Below are positions 1 through 11,366 of a stretch of DNA of 64,000 nt, piece after piece. The stretch is from Lactifluus volemus (taxonomy: Eukaryota > Basidiomycota > Agaricomycetes > Russulales > Russulaceae). Every line of letters begins with the position of its first letter. Position 1 is the first letter of the stretch. A model generated the notes under the pieces. It did not search any database. It had not been told where the DNA came from and saw nothing but the letters and a program-made list of their open reading frames with translations. Where the stretch lies: NCBI GenBank assembly GCA_022376515.1, contig WTXI01000006.1:124001-188000 (forward strand). The letters are read 5' to 3'. A program made the translations under genes and the position numbers.

Positions 1-731
1 CGAAAACGGCCGTCGTATCCACAACAGCGCCGCAGTGCGCTGGTGATGTGCTCAGTTTTGGGCTGATGATGGGTTGGGTATGATCTAAACGCTGGATGAT
101 AACTTGGCTTTGTTGTATGTATCACTCGGTGTATCGTTCTGTGATTTCGTTGGTTCTTGGATGGTGAAATTTGATGGGGGTTAGAAATGAGATGAAACTG
201 TTCCTAAGATTCAGATCATTGGGTCGAGGTGGCATCCTCTACGCTGCTGCTGCCCGGTGCAGCCGCGCTGAGGCGGCAGCCTTGTTGCGAGGTGCCGCCT
301 GGTAATGAGAATCGCAAGGTGGTATAGTAAAACCAGTCGGGTGACCGATCCTTGAAGTCGGGTTGCCCTTACGGATGCCGCTGAAGCTGGCTTCCTGCCC
401 TCGGGCTTCTGCTCAGGGCGAGGGCGAAGTGAACACGTCCCTGGTGTCGGAGGAGACATCACCTACTACGCGGAAGGCGAAACCAGTTGAATTCGATGAG
501 ATAAGGTGAAGGGAGTTCACGATACGGTACTACGGGGTGTCTGGCTATTCGTAAGTCGTAACAATGTCCATTAAACAGATCAACACCGTGCCCTACATCT
601 ATAAACATCGTTAAGATTCGTCAAACATCAAGAAATTTTCTATGGCATGAAACCAAAAACGCCATTGCTGAGAGGAGTGGCAAACAATGAACCTTGAGAC
701 ATTCAAGTTCCACTCCAGTTACCGGCTGACC
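1..731. other. No firm gene; possible alanine/lysine-rich terminal exons on the minus strand
   Basis: I can support no gene here. On the minus strand, reading down from about 420, there is a stretch rich in Lys, Pro, Ala and Ser. A GTAAGG donor near 372 and a CAG acceptor near 300 could join it to a second Ala-rich stretch ending in a stop near 240. It matches no family I recognise, and without a start exon it could equally be chance. Confidence 0.2.
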
Positions 732-1459
732 TTACAATGGCGTAGTAGTACTATTAGGTTGAGTAGCGGGTGCTGCGTTGGCTAAAGCGGCGGAGGCGAT
801 CAATTGTTGTCTAATATTCTCCGCTGCTGCCTGGAAGTTCGCGAACGATTTCTTGCCTTTGACCTGAGCATTGACGGCGAACACCATTCCTTTGCCACAG
901 GGACTCGCAGGGGTGTTCGCGTTCCGCCGAGAATAAAACCAGATAGGTTTCGACTAGGATGAAATGGATAAGATTAGTCATGAAGAATCTGAAAGCAAAG
1001 TGGATTTCGTACGTCTTTCACAGGGACCGAAAACGTCGGGGGAGTCTGGAATACACTAGCTACGGGGTTGCTATGGGGGGCGCGTCAATATACGACGAGA
1101 TGCGAGAAGGTCTGGGAACGTACAAGTCAGAATCAAATCCATTGTTCAAAGGCGTGCATGGATTCTCGAATGAGGATTGGGTCACGGAGTGGTTCTTGGG
1201 TTGGACAACGAACTTGACCGTGTCTCCTGGTCGGGCGGTCTGAAAAAAAAAGAAACGGTCAGAGCGACGGTAGGTGCGAGAGCAGTGGTCGTTTGCCAAC
1301 AATGCTATTAGGGGTGAAGATGGTTTCACTAGTAGCGCGGCCAACGACAACTTGGAATACTTGGCTATTCTGAGTGGGGAGAGCCGAAACGGCAATGTTT
1401 GAGGAGAAGAGAGCCACGACGGTCACGGTGCTGAGCAAGATCAAAGTGCGGAAAAACAT
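732..1459 (-). CDS. Secreted cupredoxin-domain protein (extracellular serine-rich type)
   Basis: The ATG at 1459 opens a signal peptide (MFFRTLILLSTVTVVALFSS, then an AVSA-like cleavage region). Exon 2 holds the cupredoxin core GDTVKFVVQPKNHSVTQSSF followed by ENPC and GFDSDL. Short introns then lead to FQTPPTFSVPVKD, to PIWFYSRRN, and to the closing loop SPCGKGMVFAVN. A short Ala/Gln/Thr-rich tail ends at a stop at 732-734. The order (FTPNSI, GDTV, NHSVTQSSF, C, WFYS, CGKGMV) is that of fungal secreted plastocyanin-like proteins. The likely copper ligands are the His of NHSVTQ, the Cys of SPCGKG and the Met of GKGM. The His often found next to that Cys is Pro here, so copper binding is uncertain. 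It should act in the cell wall or outside the cell. The ATG was chosen because it gives a clean signal peptide. Confidence 0.85.
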
Positions 1460-1542
1460 ATTTGCACGAGACACAAGGCCGGTTCAGCTGGACTTTGGAA
1501 TAGCAGAGGGGACTCTTACAGCTAGCATCTGTCTACCAGGGG

Positions 1543-1550
1543 TATTTATA
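1543..1550 (-). promoter_or_regulatory. TATA box of the cupredoxin gene
   Basis: The minus strand reads TATAAATA, 84 bases before the chosen ATG at 1459. This is a plausible core promoter for a regulated secreted protein. Confidence 0.5.
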
Positions 1551-2333
1551 GCAAGAACAGGGGGCTTAGAGGAATGATGACGCATCCATTATTTCCAGTT
1601 AGTCTGCAAAAGTCACTGTTTGCATCCGAAGTGGCCCCCTGAGGAATTTCTGCGATGATTGACGACTCACAAACTACATAGAAACGCCTCACAGATCACA
1701 CAGAGACAAAGCAAGGGACGACTCGGTTGTGCAAGTAATCATGGTGGCATCGGCGCGACTCGAATGGTCGCGGCTAAGCTCCTACAGTTGACTCCCTGTA
1801 GCCCATAGTAGTGATCGATGGACACCTGGGAATAAGGGACTTTTCTGACGTTGGTAGACAAACCATTTGTGGGGTTTGAGAAAGTTGGCTAATGGGAGCT
1901 ATGCTTATGAGGTTGACTGTAGTAAATGTCTTTGTAACCCAGTTACTGCACTTCATACACTGGTCCTCGAAACACTTTTCAATGATTCTCTCCATCATTT
2001 GTAGTCTAAATTTCTCAATCTGATTTGCATTTATGAGTATTATGCCACTGCTACATAGCCTGTAAATTACAGAGCAAGAGTGACGAAACATGATCACTGC
2101 AGAACTTGGCAGCAAAACAGAAGCGGAAAGCGGCTGAACATGCTGACAACACAGCTATCGATACAAACGAAAATTTTCAAAAAAAGAAAAACAGCAGGGA
2201 CAAAGAGGATGGTATAAATTACCTGTAATAGAAACCATCAGTTTCAGATGATACATCCCGAAAGAAGCGCTCACCCTAATAATGAATCCCTAGAGGCAGG
2301 TATCACGACAAAAGGGTGAGGTAATGAAAAGGC
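1551..2333. other. Intergenic region, nothing recognised
   Basis: This is upstream sequence of the cupredoxin gene plus the 3' flank of the next minus-strand gene. The open frames here have no recognisable protein character. I see no repeat or RNA gene. Confidence 0.5.
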
Positions 2334-3807
2334 TCACAAGATGTCACTCTTCCGCAAGGGTCTTGAGCTCGAAGAAGGCCTTGACGAGCCCGAAGCGGCA
2401 GCGTGCATAGCTTGACGCGTCAAAGCTGCTGAAACCCGACTTGGGTAAGGCGGCGGCGCTTTGGCTTTTGAAGATGATTTGCGTCTACGGAGTGGAGAAA
2501 GTGATTGTGTTGATGCAGGGTCTTGCCTCGGCGAGCCGTGCTTGCGAAGGAAGTATCGTGGGGCAGGAGCAGAAGCAGGACCATCGCTTGAAATTGGCAG
2601 CGGCAAGTCGGACGGACCTAGGCCTGTGGGTAGGACCGGTCGAAGTGCACGATTATAGGGAGAGGGGGACGGTGGCGAGGACGCGCGCGCGTTGGGAAGG
2701 TGGACTGGATGCAGCTGCGGTTGCGGAGGACTGGAGGCTGGCTCTGTCGGACGCGGCGAGTCGAGGATATCGGCGCTGCCCGTTTCGGGGTGGGAGTCGT
2801 CGCCGAGTGCCTGGGAAGGCGGGGAAGAAAAACCGAGCTGCGAATAAGTCGTGTCTTCAACTGCGGGTAGCTGAGAAGCGTTGTTATCCAGCTCGGATAC
2901 AGGGACGTCGCTGGTGATGGTCGGCCACGTCAGTGACCCACTCGGCGTTACCAGAGGCGTATCAGCCAACTGTTCTGTCTCCTGAGATTCCTCGATCAGG
3001 GCATGGCTGATGGTCGGGAACGGGAAGGGTAACGGTGTTGGAGAGAAAGTTGACAACCTATTAGTCGTTGACGTTGTGGGCGTCAGTGCGTGGCGCGCGG
3101 TGTTTTGAAAAGCTTGCGAGCTGGAAGCATGCTGTGAGAGGTCAGGGTACTGTACATGGCGAAACAGTTGTTGTCGCTGCCGCTCAGGAATGACGACGGG
3201 TTCGGTCGATTTGCGCTCGAGGGGCTTTGATCTGTGAACGTTCCCTTCACTGGTATCTTGATCCTGTTCTAGCGATGACAGTCGAAAGGGCTGTGCAGCA
3301 CTGCTCTGACTCTGAGAATGGGTATCAACCGTAAAGACGTCGTCATCTAGTTCTTCGGCCCGACGCTTGATGCGCTTGAGTGGTCTAGCAGTCAGCACAA
3401 GTTGACGGACTCGGGGTATCGAAGGAATCAAGGGTAAGTTGCTTTCGTATGCAAAGTCTCTGACTTTGATGCCATGATGAGCCAACGATTCAGAAGAACT
3501 TGGAGGTTGTGTTTGTTTTTCCTGTGGTCGTTGCTGTTGAGTTGCAAAGGGGGAAGAAGTTGATGGATCGGGTATTTGAGCGCTTGGGGACTTTTCAAGA
3601 TAGATTTCTGAGGAAGCACGACATTGAATACGAGATCAGGCCTCGACTTACGATAGGAGATGGTTGAGGAACTTGAACGAGGACGTTGTCCCACACAGAG
3701 ACAGAAGAACTCATCAGATTCAACGGGACGTTGAGCCCGAGCCGCTCCTTGTTGTCTGAGAGTGGCGTTGTATGCTCATCTGGATCACTTGAAAACACTT
3801 TTGACAT
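2334..3807 (-). CDS. Disordered Pro/Ser-rich protein of unknown function (one apparent frameshift)
   Basis: I do not recognise this family. A first exon from the ATG at 3807 encodes a segment ending VWDNVLVQVPQPSPI. A GTAAGT...CAG intron follows (about 3608-3652), then KSILKSP. A long second exon contains a short conserved-looking block, AHHGIKVRDFAYES, then PLIPSIPRVRQL, and a basic RPLKRIKRRAEE stretch that could be a nuclear signal. The remaining 300 or so residues are Ser/Pro-rich and probably disordered, ending SRPLRKSDIL. To stay open, the frame must shift by one base at the run of four G (plus strand 3586-3589); five would give SILKSPPSAQIPDPS. The start is the first ATG compatible with the exon-1 frame. 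Confidence 0.55.
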
Positions 3808-3982
3808 GGGTACAGCGTGCAGACCTTCAAGTTTGTGTTCACCGTTTGAACCGCCCGACGAGTCAAACTGAATGTGGTGGTGAGGCACGGGCGTCTTGAC
3901 TTGTACTCAAACTCGTACGCGTTTAACTTGACTGCATATATCCACTCACTCCCACATACCTGGATTTACATTACATCTCCGC

Positions 3983-5741
3983 ATGCTCAGGCGTGCTTGG
4001 AAGTCCATCCTTGGCGCTGTAGTCGTCGTTTCCCCGCCAGCATATATCTATTATAGGTATACGGAGAGCAGCAAAACTCCCTCTTTTACCGTCAAAGTGA
4101 AAGAGAAAGGACCGGACGGCAAGCCACTCATGGTCAAACGCACATTCTCCTTGCTCTCCAAATCTGCCGTAGACCAGCAAATCAACAGGTCTGCGACGTT
4201 CACCAGTCTCCCTCCCTCTGACGGTGTGGTCTGGAAACACACGACGGCGCAGGTCTCCTCCAATAACCCTATCGAGGATGCGCACGCCGAAGCTATTATC
4301 ACCACGGAGGCCACGTCTTCTGATCCTGCTCGTAGTTTGTTCTTTTATGCTGTCATGGACGGACACGGTGGGCTCCATACATCCAGGTTACTTTCGGATG
4401 TACTCATACCCGCCGTCGGCCTTGAGCTGTCCACGCTTGCTAGCAACAGTCGCACCAACAAATCATCCATACTCGACATCTTCAAAACTTTAATTTTCCC
4501 CACCCCCCTCTCACCTGCAGATGCGCCCCAAGACGGACATGTAGAGAGGGTATCGCAAGCCATTCAAAGAGCGTTCGATAATGTCGACTTTGAGATAGTA
4601 AACGGACCTCTTCGCGTGTTCGCGGCTAACGTCGCTAAGCTCGACAAGACCAACATTCCTGATCTCAGTCAACATCCCATGGCGGAAGCGTCCATGCTAC
4701 CCGCCTTATCAGGTGTGTTTGTATATTTCTTTTCAACTCCCCGTCCTCGCTGCTGGTCTTCTGACTATGATCTCAGGAAGCTGCGCACTGATGGCGTTCC
4801 TTGATCCATCGAAGCGTGATCTTTACGTAGCCTGTACAGGAGATAGCCGCGCCATCGCTGGGATCTGGGAAGAAACCGACGATGGCACGGGCAAGTGGCG
4901 CGTCGAGGTACTGACCGAAGATCAGACCGGGCGCAACGAAAACGAAGCTAAACGGTTGTACCAAATACAGCAATCCTATGCCGTTAGCCAAATTTCTCAC
5001 CGGCAAATTTTTTATTTCAGCTTACAGTTGGAGCACCCCACCGAAGATGTGATCGCGCGCGGACGCATTCTCGGTGGCCTCGAGCCGTCCCGGGCCTTTG
5101 GCGATGCCCGCTACAAATGGCCTCGCGAAGTGCAGGAAACGTTGCGTACCTAATACATCTCAATTTACATCTCATCGACTCTAACATTGTGACTCATCAT
5201 TTACAGACTACACCAAGCGTTCAATGTGGGCGCTGGCAGGGTTGTTCGTTCCCCGCCAGCCGGATTGAAAACACCTCCGTATGTCATCGCAACCCCGGTC
5301 GTCACACATCGGAAACTTTCCCTTCCCAACCCTGGGTCGTCCCAACCTAAATTAAGATTCCTAGTCCTTGCAACTGACGGACTTTGGGATGAACTCTCTT
5401 CGGAAGAAGTCGTGGCACTTGTTGGAGGCTACTTCTCCGGTCTCAAAGGCACCGTCTCGAGATCATCTCTGCAAGCATCTGTTCCCACGACCACTGGTTC
5501 ACCTACCGTGCAAGGTAAAGAACTCACCAAAGGAAGTGCGCAAGAGCACTCGTGGGCATTTGTAGATGATAACGTCAGTGCTCATCTGATTCGAAACGCA
5601 CTTGGAGGCGGGGACGAGGACAAACTGAGGAAGACCTTGAGCATACCTGCGCCACACTCTAGACGATGGAGAGATGACATCACAGTAACGGTAATATGGT
5701 GGGAGGAATCCCAGGAGAGTCGAGCAAAGGCAAAACTCTAA
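3983..5741 (+). CDS. PTC5: Mitochondrial PP2C-type protein phosphatase, pyruvate dehydrogenase phosphatase (Ptc5/PDP) type
   Basis: Four exons (3983-4712, 4777-4954, 5021-5140, 5207-5741) join to a 520-residue protein. The N-terminus MLRRAWKSILGAVVVV with a following hydrophobic stretch suits mitochondrial targeting and membrane insertion. PPM motifs appear in order: PIEDAH, then FFYAVMDGHGG with the metal-binding Asp pair, YVACTGDSRAIAG, ILGGLEPSRAFGD, LATDGLWDELSSEE and the closing WRDDITVTVI. The GGLEPSRAFGDARYKW block and the HPTED preceding it are typical of the yeast Ptc5/mammalian PDP branch. That branch removes phosphate from the E1 alpha subunit of pyruvate dehydrogenase in mitochondria. 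All key metal-binding Asp residues are present, so the enzyme looks active. The third intron uses a GTTGCG donor, chosen because it keeps the frame (QET|LHQAF). Confidence 0.88.
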
Positions 5742-5854
5742 TTATCGCTTATCGCTTTTTAACGTACTTTTATTTTGCTTGACACCAGTTCTACATGATG
5801 TCGGGTTGAACGTACAAGGCAAACTGTCCTTGGTCTATGCGATAAAGCGTAGCC

Positions 5855-7997
5855 CTAAATGATGGGTCTCTTCTTTTTCCCGTAGCGTCCCTGCATGGCG
5901 TTCTTGACGCTACTCGTGCGGTTGAATGGGCTGACAAGCCCGAAAACTCTTTGTTTACTAGCCGAGCCATGTGTGTTGAATCGCCGTATCGAAGGGCGTT
6001 GTGACGTCTCATCATCGCGGTCTTGTAGTTTTCGCTTGATCCCCTGCGTAGATGGTGAGCTACCGTAGAATTGGCTGGGTGGTATCGAAGGTATGGATGA
6101 GATTGTCGTTGATGCAGAAGAGGTGGGAAGGGTTTCCTTTGACGTAGGTGAAGAGATGGGCGCCTCAACTTTCTCGCCTATGTCTTCGGCATCATCATCT
6201 TCATCGGCGTATTGCGAGAGACTGAGAAGCGCGCTCGATGGCTTTAGTGGCGTGGGCTTCGACACCGCTTCGATCCTCCTCTTTAGAAGATCAGCTTGTG
6301 GGTCGCGTGTTGGTGTCGCCGAGCGCGTGGGCTTCGATACAGGAGGTATGACTGGCTGTTTCTGCTTCTCGTCGGCATTGGGTTCGGTGTCTGAAACCTT
6401 CCTTTTCTTGTCCGTGATGCCGTTAAGTGTGATTGGTTGAGACCCAGATGCGACGGCAGCTTGTAATGCCTGCCCACGCTCGCGCATATAGAATAGAATA
6501 TATGCGCATTTCATACTGGTGGGTGGCCCAGGGTGACGCGTCACGGACTCATCATTCATCTCGTACCACTGACCATTGGATGCTTTGACGTGAGCGTAAT
6601 AGTGCCCAGAATTAGGACCACCTCCAGCATGCGAGATGACACCGTACAGCGAGTATGTGGGGCCATACTGGCCGTCACTAATTGCATGTTCCAGGGAAAG
6701 GCGTTCGTCGTATCGAACGGGGTGTCCAATTTTGCGCCCAAGGGGTGAAAAGCGTTTGAGGTGAATGGTGAGTGCCACAGGTGCGTCATGTATTGTGAAT
6801 TGCTTTGACGCTACCACACGCCTCTTGCACCTGGAACGAAGTGGGATATTAAGTGGAGGACGCCAGCAAAAACTAGGAGGCACTTACTTCTCACACTTGT
6901 ACTTATCAGTACCTTTCAAGTAATCGACTGCCGTGAATTTGCGCAGTGCATCCCGAAGGGTATCGACACCGTGAATATCTACACTGAGATCAAGTATACT
7001 GTCGAAAGTGTCGCTATTGTGGCGACACTCGCTGCAAGTCACCCGAGAGCGTAACTTTCCGCCAAAAATCCTGTGTACCCATGTCGTTTCGGCGACCTTG
7101 GGATCGAGTTTTCTGCGGCAACTGTCAGCATACAACGTCATTGTGATCGCCGAAGATGGACTAACGACGAGTACCCTGCGAGGCAGGATTTTTGTAGGGC
7201 ATCAATGGCATAGCGGAGGAATTCATGGGAATCTTCTTGACGACCACGACGCATATGGCCTGCGATCACTGCAGGATGATTTGAACCTTAATTCGAAAAA
7301 AAAAAAAAAAGGCCACAGAATAACGTACACTGAAGCCTGCCAGCAATCTGATGTGGAGTAAAGGCATGCTTTCGGCCATAGGCCTCCTCCATGACGGCTT
7401 TCAGAGAACAAACCATGCAAAACCCCGTCTTTACGCGACCTAAAGACTGGTCAAGTCCTGTTATTATAACAAAAGACGATAGACGTACAAAGGTGCATCT
7501 TGTTATGCGAGAGCAAGACATGTAAAAGAGGTGGGGTATGCAATAAACATTGGAGTGCGCTATTCAAGAAGCAACTATTGCCGGTGTTTATTAGCCCAGA
7601 GCCAATGGTCAATCCTTTGGGCCAGGTGGTCTCTATCGAGCTAGCGAACAAAGAGGCGGTATTTTTATTAACATGGGAGGCCCTTGTCGGAGAGCTGGGA
7701 TCCTGGTGTATCGCTTGGGCAGGTACTTGCTGCTAAGCAGGCTATGAGACAGAGGAGAAAAATAATGTGACAGATGCGTACCTCCGGCGCAGAAGCAGCC
7801 TTTGGTGAGCCATTTACAGGTTCATATCTCCCCTCGGCAATTAGCAAGGTACCAGAAGAGGACCCCTCGACAAACTCCACGGCTGGAGGTAAGAGCTTGT
7901 TAAAGCTTTCAATGTCCTTGGCTGGCCTGTATTGTGGTACACTTTCGGGGGATTGATGAGGACCAATAGAGGAGGGATAGAGGGGCAAGGCGAGCAT
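5855..7997 (-). CDS. Ubiquitin carboxyl-terminal hydrolase, USP36/USP42/Ubp10 type
   Basis: Six exons on the minus strand: 7782-7997, 7489-7729, 7329-7439, 7175-7268, 6888-7121 and 5855-6830. The catalytic Cys box is [16 protein letters not shown]. It is followed by [29 protein letters not shown] and the zinc-ribbon half [14 protein letters not shown], with its partner in KYKCEKCKRR. The His box reads [14 protein letters not shown] and the final Asp lies in EMNDESV. All three catalytic residues are present. The C-terminal 200 residues are disordered and end in a basic [11 protein letters not shown], as in nucleolar USP36/Ubp10 enzymes. It should remove ubiquitin from nuclear or nucleolar proteins such as histone H2B or ribosome-assembly factors (family knowledge, not shown here). 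Intron boundaries were chosen to keep the USP domain continuous. Confidence 0.88.
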
Positions 7998-8206
7998 TCT
8001 AAGGGGAGAGAGAACCTTTCGAAGAGATGAGAATACGGGTTGAAGTGTCGGGGGTATATTGTAGTACAGTATAAAGTAAGAGAGTAAAAGACACCGGCAA
8101 TCTCCATTTGTTGATTCACATCAACTGGCGCATACAATCATTGGTTAGTCCGTAACAATACACCTTTTGTACTATGCTACAACAGTCGCTTTTACTCTTT
8201 ACAACA

Positions 8207-9331
8207 CTATCCAACAAACTGAATCCCACGGTCCTGCCAGACATTCGATGTCCAGTCTTGTCTCGTGAGATAGGGTCTCAGGTGCAAACTGACGTCACTC
8301 ATGAAGTCCATCCCCATCCCTGGTACCAAGACGGGGCTTGGCGCCATGGATGAAGGATAAGGTGAGGAGATCTCCGAGGACGCTCGGGATGGCGTCAGGT
8401 AATACCCAGCAGTGCAGTCAGGTGCAATTCGAGGAGACGGGGCCAAGAGCAATGGGGAGCTAGTGGAAAGCGCCGTACCAGACAGTTCAGGCTGCATCAT
8501 TTGAGGAGTTGCTGCACATGTCATAACAGGGGGTAAGCTGTCAGTGAAGTCAGACAATATGATAGGCTTACAGGGATTCCCCGGGAGCGAAAAGAGCTGG
8601 TCCCAACAGTCTGGCAGAACAGGCAAAGAAATCTGATTTTGAGGTGAACCCTGGGGATTGGAGACCCGCTCTTCCTTAACCCTAACGGGTCCTATTGACC
8701 GTCGAACCTTTGTAGAGGATTGATCGCGTTTGAGGGGCTCGACACATCTCTCGGGATCCAACCCGTGCTTTCTGAGGTGTGCCTTGAAGGCGGACAGGCG
8801 CAATATACTGCAAATCTCGGTATAGGTATCACGTACTTGGAAAGTAAAGTATGAGTTACCTTGATGTACAACCCGAAGCAGGACATTTAAAGGGCTGTCT
8901 AGGTTGATGCATCTCCTTGCGATGTCGGGTGCAAGACGAGGGGTCACCGAACGTGGATCGACACCCAGAGACACCACATCTGAACGGCTTTAAACCCGTA
9001 CTAGACGATTTTTCGTCAGTAAAGGTAACCTTAACAGGTGAAGACTCATACTGGACGTTTCGGTGAGTCTTCAATGCCGTATATTGTGCGAAGCGTTTGC
9101 CGCATCCTGCCGTCTCACAGCGAAATGGCCTAAACGGATTCTCAGGAAGGCCCTTATGCCTCGACACAAGAAAAGCGCTCACTTGATGCCGTCATGCAGA
9201 CGGGCGTGTCTAATACAGTCGGCCTTCCGCGAAAAGGTCTTATTACATCTTGCGCATACGTTGTCAGGTTTAGACTGGTGGAAAGCTTCAGAACGACTCG
9301 CGACGGAGAATTCTGAACTTACGGCGTTCAT
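8207..9331 (-). CDS. Four-finger C2H2 zinc-finger protein (putative transcription factor)
   Basis: Four exons: 9183-9331, 9052-9129, 8860-9000 and 8207-8807. Four C2H2 fingers follow one another. Finger 1 is CARCNKTFSRKADCIRHARLH. Finger 2 begins CETAGCGKRF and ends HRNVH across an intron. Finger 3 is CGVSGCRSTF to HRKEMH. Finger 4 is CPASGC to AHLRKH, again split by an intron. The linker after finger 1 (DGIKPFRC) and that after finger 2 (TGLKPFRC) match the DNA-binding linker consensus. The C-terminal half is low-complexity, with Pro/Ser-rich segments and a basic KVRRSIGPVRVKEER patch. The architecture indicates sequence-specific DNA binding in the nucleus; no target can be inferred. Each splice site restores a finger, which supports the model. 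Confidence 0.82.
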
Positions 9332-9833
9332 GATAAAAAAAAAGAGGTTACAGTACAGTAAGTTATTTTCGTGATGTCGTGATAGATGAAAGGTCGTGAG
9401 TGAGTGATGATGAAGCGACGATGTCCAGCACTGTCGACCGATTACGGGTATGAAGGAACGTTGTTTAGGACCAGAAACAACAGAACCGCTGGTGACGAAG
9501 GGGGATGATAACTATGGCTTGCCACGCGTGTTTGCATGACTTCTCTGGGTGCTCTTATACGCGCAACAAAGCCCGTCGGCTATTGTTCTAAGGTAAACGA
9601 CAACGTTGCCCTGCCCTGCCCGGAACGGACACAAAAGAGTCGAACAAGAATATGATTGGCCGGTTAGTGAAGTGTGTAGTAGGGCATGTAAGTAGAGCAT
9701 AATTAGAGTGAGACATGTAATCGGAATAACAAAAATGATCCTCTCTCAGTCTTGTCTTCCTGCCCGCGTCTTGACGATCCTCAACGGTCAGCTGAGATCA
9801 AATTCAAACTGCCGCCCAAACCAGTGCCCTTAG
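9332..9833. other. Intergenic, nothing recognised
   Basis: These 500 bases are upstream of the C2H2 gene and downstream of the F-box gene. No ORF, repeat or RNA gene can be supported. Confidence 0.5.
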
Positions 9834-11204
9834 TTACCCCAGTCCCGGTCCGTCGATTCTTCTGGTGATCAAATCCTTCATCCATGGTGCAATACAATCC
9901 AAATCTGCCCAAGTGAAAGACGCATATTGGCTTCTCCCAAATCCGACAACTAAATCGAGATCTTGTAAAAAGGGGCCATCACCCCACGGCATGCTCGTCT
10001 GGGGACTTGTTATCTGCGCGGTCAGCCTGACAACAACAGGTTTATGGTTAGCCTCGGGTAATCCCAGACAGGAATCTGCCCACTGACATCAAGCCACCAA
10101 CCCACTGGTGTCCTTCTTCCTCGAGGTTTCCAGAGACCAACCATCGTTTATCTTCCCCGCCTGGGGTATGGAACGGGTATGCGGCGTGCGAGGGTGCCGG
10201 CACTGGGTGGGTGAGGCGTTCGTATGGATATCCGCTTTTGGATTTTCCAACGGCTGAGGCAGAGGAGTCCCCGTCATTGTGTTCATCCGAAGCCATTTCA
10301 ATGCCAGGCGGGTGTAAGAATGCTCGAGCATTATGGTTTATGGTGAATGCACCGCGGGGGTTGTTGAGTACCCCAAGTGCAAGTATTCTCACGTCAGCTA
10401 GTTGAACAACGAGCTAGGGAGTTGTTAAAGAGAAGAGTAGAGTATGCTGTGACTATGAGCCCATACCCTGATATGGGTTTCCAGATGCGCCAAATTACTT
10501 TGTAGCCTGTAAATGACTGTCAAAGGGCGATATACGTAATAGGATATTTCATGCGCACTTCATGTCATTGAAGATCGACAGAGGGTTATAGTTTCGAGAG
10601 GTTGCCTCTAATTCGTTAGCTGAACCGTTCTTATTCAGCACGATATACCTAGCTGTGACTTGAGCGAAAATGGGGATATTTGACACATACTGCCCTTACT
10701 TTGTCCAAGATTCATCGGCTGTGCAAGTAATCATACTGCGGTGCCACACCCTGAACAATAGCCTATGCTCATTGGGTTTAAGTGAGGACAGAAGGGGCTG
10801 ACCCGCACGCACTTTTTGAAGGTTTCACGCCAGCCCATGTCTCTCTTCCATTTTTGCCACCCAGGTAGAAACCTCCGTTTAAAACACTCACACCAATCCG
10901 GCTCCTTCATATTCGGGAGCGTGGCGTCGAAGAGTAAGAAGCGAGGTTGAGCTAAGCTCAAGACGTCGATCCAATTCTGCCTTGGAACCGTCGTGCGCAC
11001 ACTCAGGTGCTTTAAGCAGTCTTCGTATACCCCGCTGCGAATGTTACGTTGAATTGGTGCTCTCCATGGATTCAGTGAACGATCGGAGGCGATGCTGTGT
11101 AGGCGACGCGAGAGGTAAGAGACAACGATAAGGGAAGCAAGATCCAGTTCTTCCAAGATGGCAGTTACGAGTTCTACCGGGAGGGATTCGAGGGTGATGG
11201 GCAT
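9834..11204 (-). CDS. F-box protein (one apparent frameshift near the C-terminus)
   Basis: The ATG at 11204 begins a canonical F-box: LESLPVELVTAILEELDLASL, then SRRLHSIASD. Downstream exons, joined by short GT-AG introns, encode WRETFKK, LLFRVWHRSMITCTADESW, YIVLNKNGSANELEATSRNY, LQSNLAHLETHIR, VVQLADVRILALGVLNNP and EEEGHQWVGGLMSVGRFLSG. The frame then breaks: GGG at 10063-10065 leads to a stop. One base fewer gives FLSGLPEANHKPVVVRLTAQ and continues to a stop at 9834-9836. F-box proteins are the substrate-binding subunits of SCF ubiquitin ligases. The C-terminal region presumably binds the target, but it is not a known repeat type. The gene could be decayed, but the wider pattern of one-base shifts in this window makes sequence error more likely. 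Confidence 0.72.
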
Positions 11205-11366
11205 GACTACTGCTGCGGATGGGTGTAACGGGCAACGAGGACATGTGTAAGTGGTTTTGGGTTATGTCGTTATACATGATAAGATTAGATAACCCGCAAC
11301 TACATCTATGCTATGCAAACCAGAGCAAATGCGACTGCACCAGCCGAGTTAGACAGCAAACCAAGG

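Noticed and set aside
211..462. Open frame of 83 codons on the minus strand near the left edge
   Set aside because: It runs through a likely intron (GTAAGG...CCAG) and is low complexity; it could be a fragment of a gene but I cannot name or bound one.
2441..2917. Plus-strand frame of 158 codons opposite the disordered unknown protein
   Set aside because: The minus-strand frame is longer, spliced and contains a conserved-looking block; the plus frame is its shadow.
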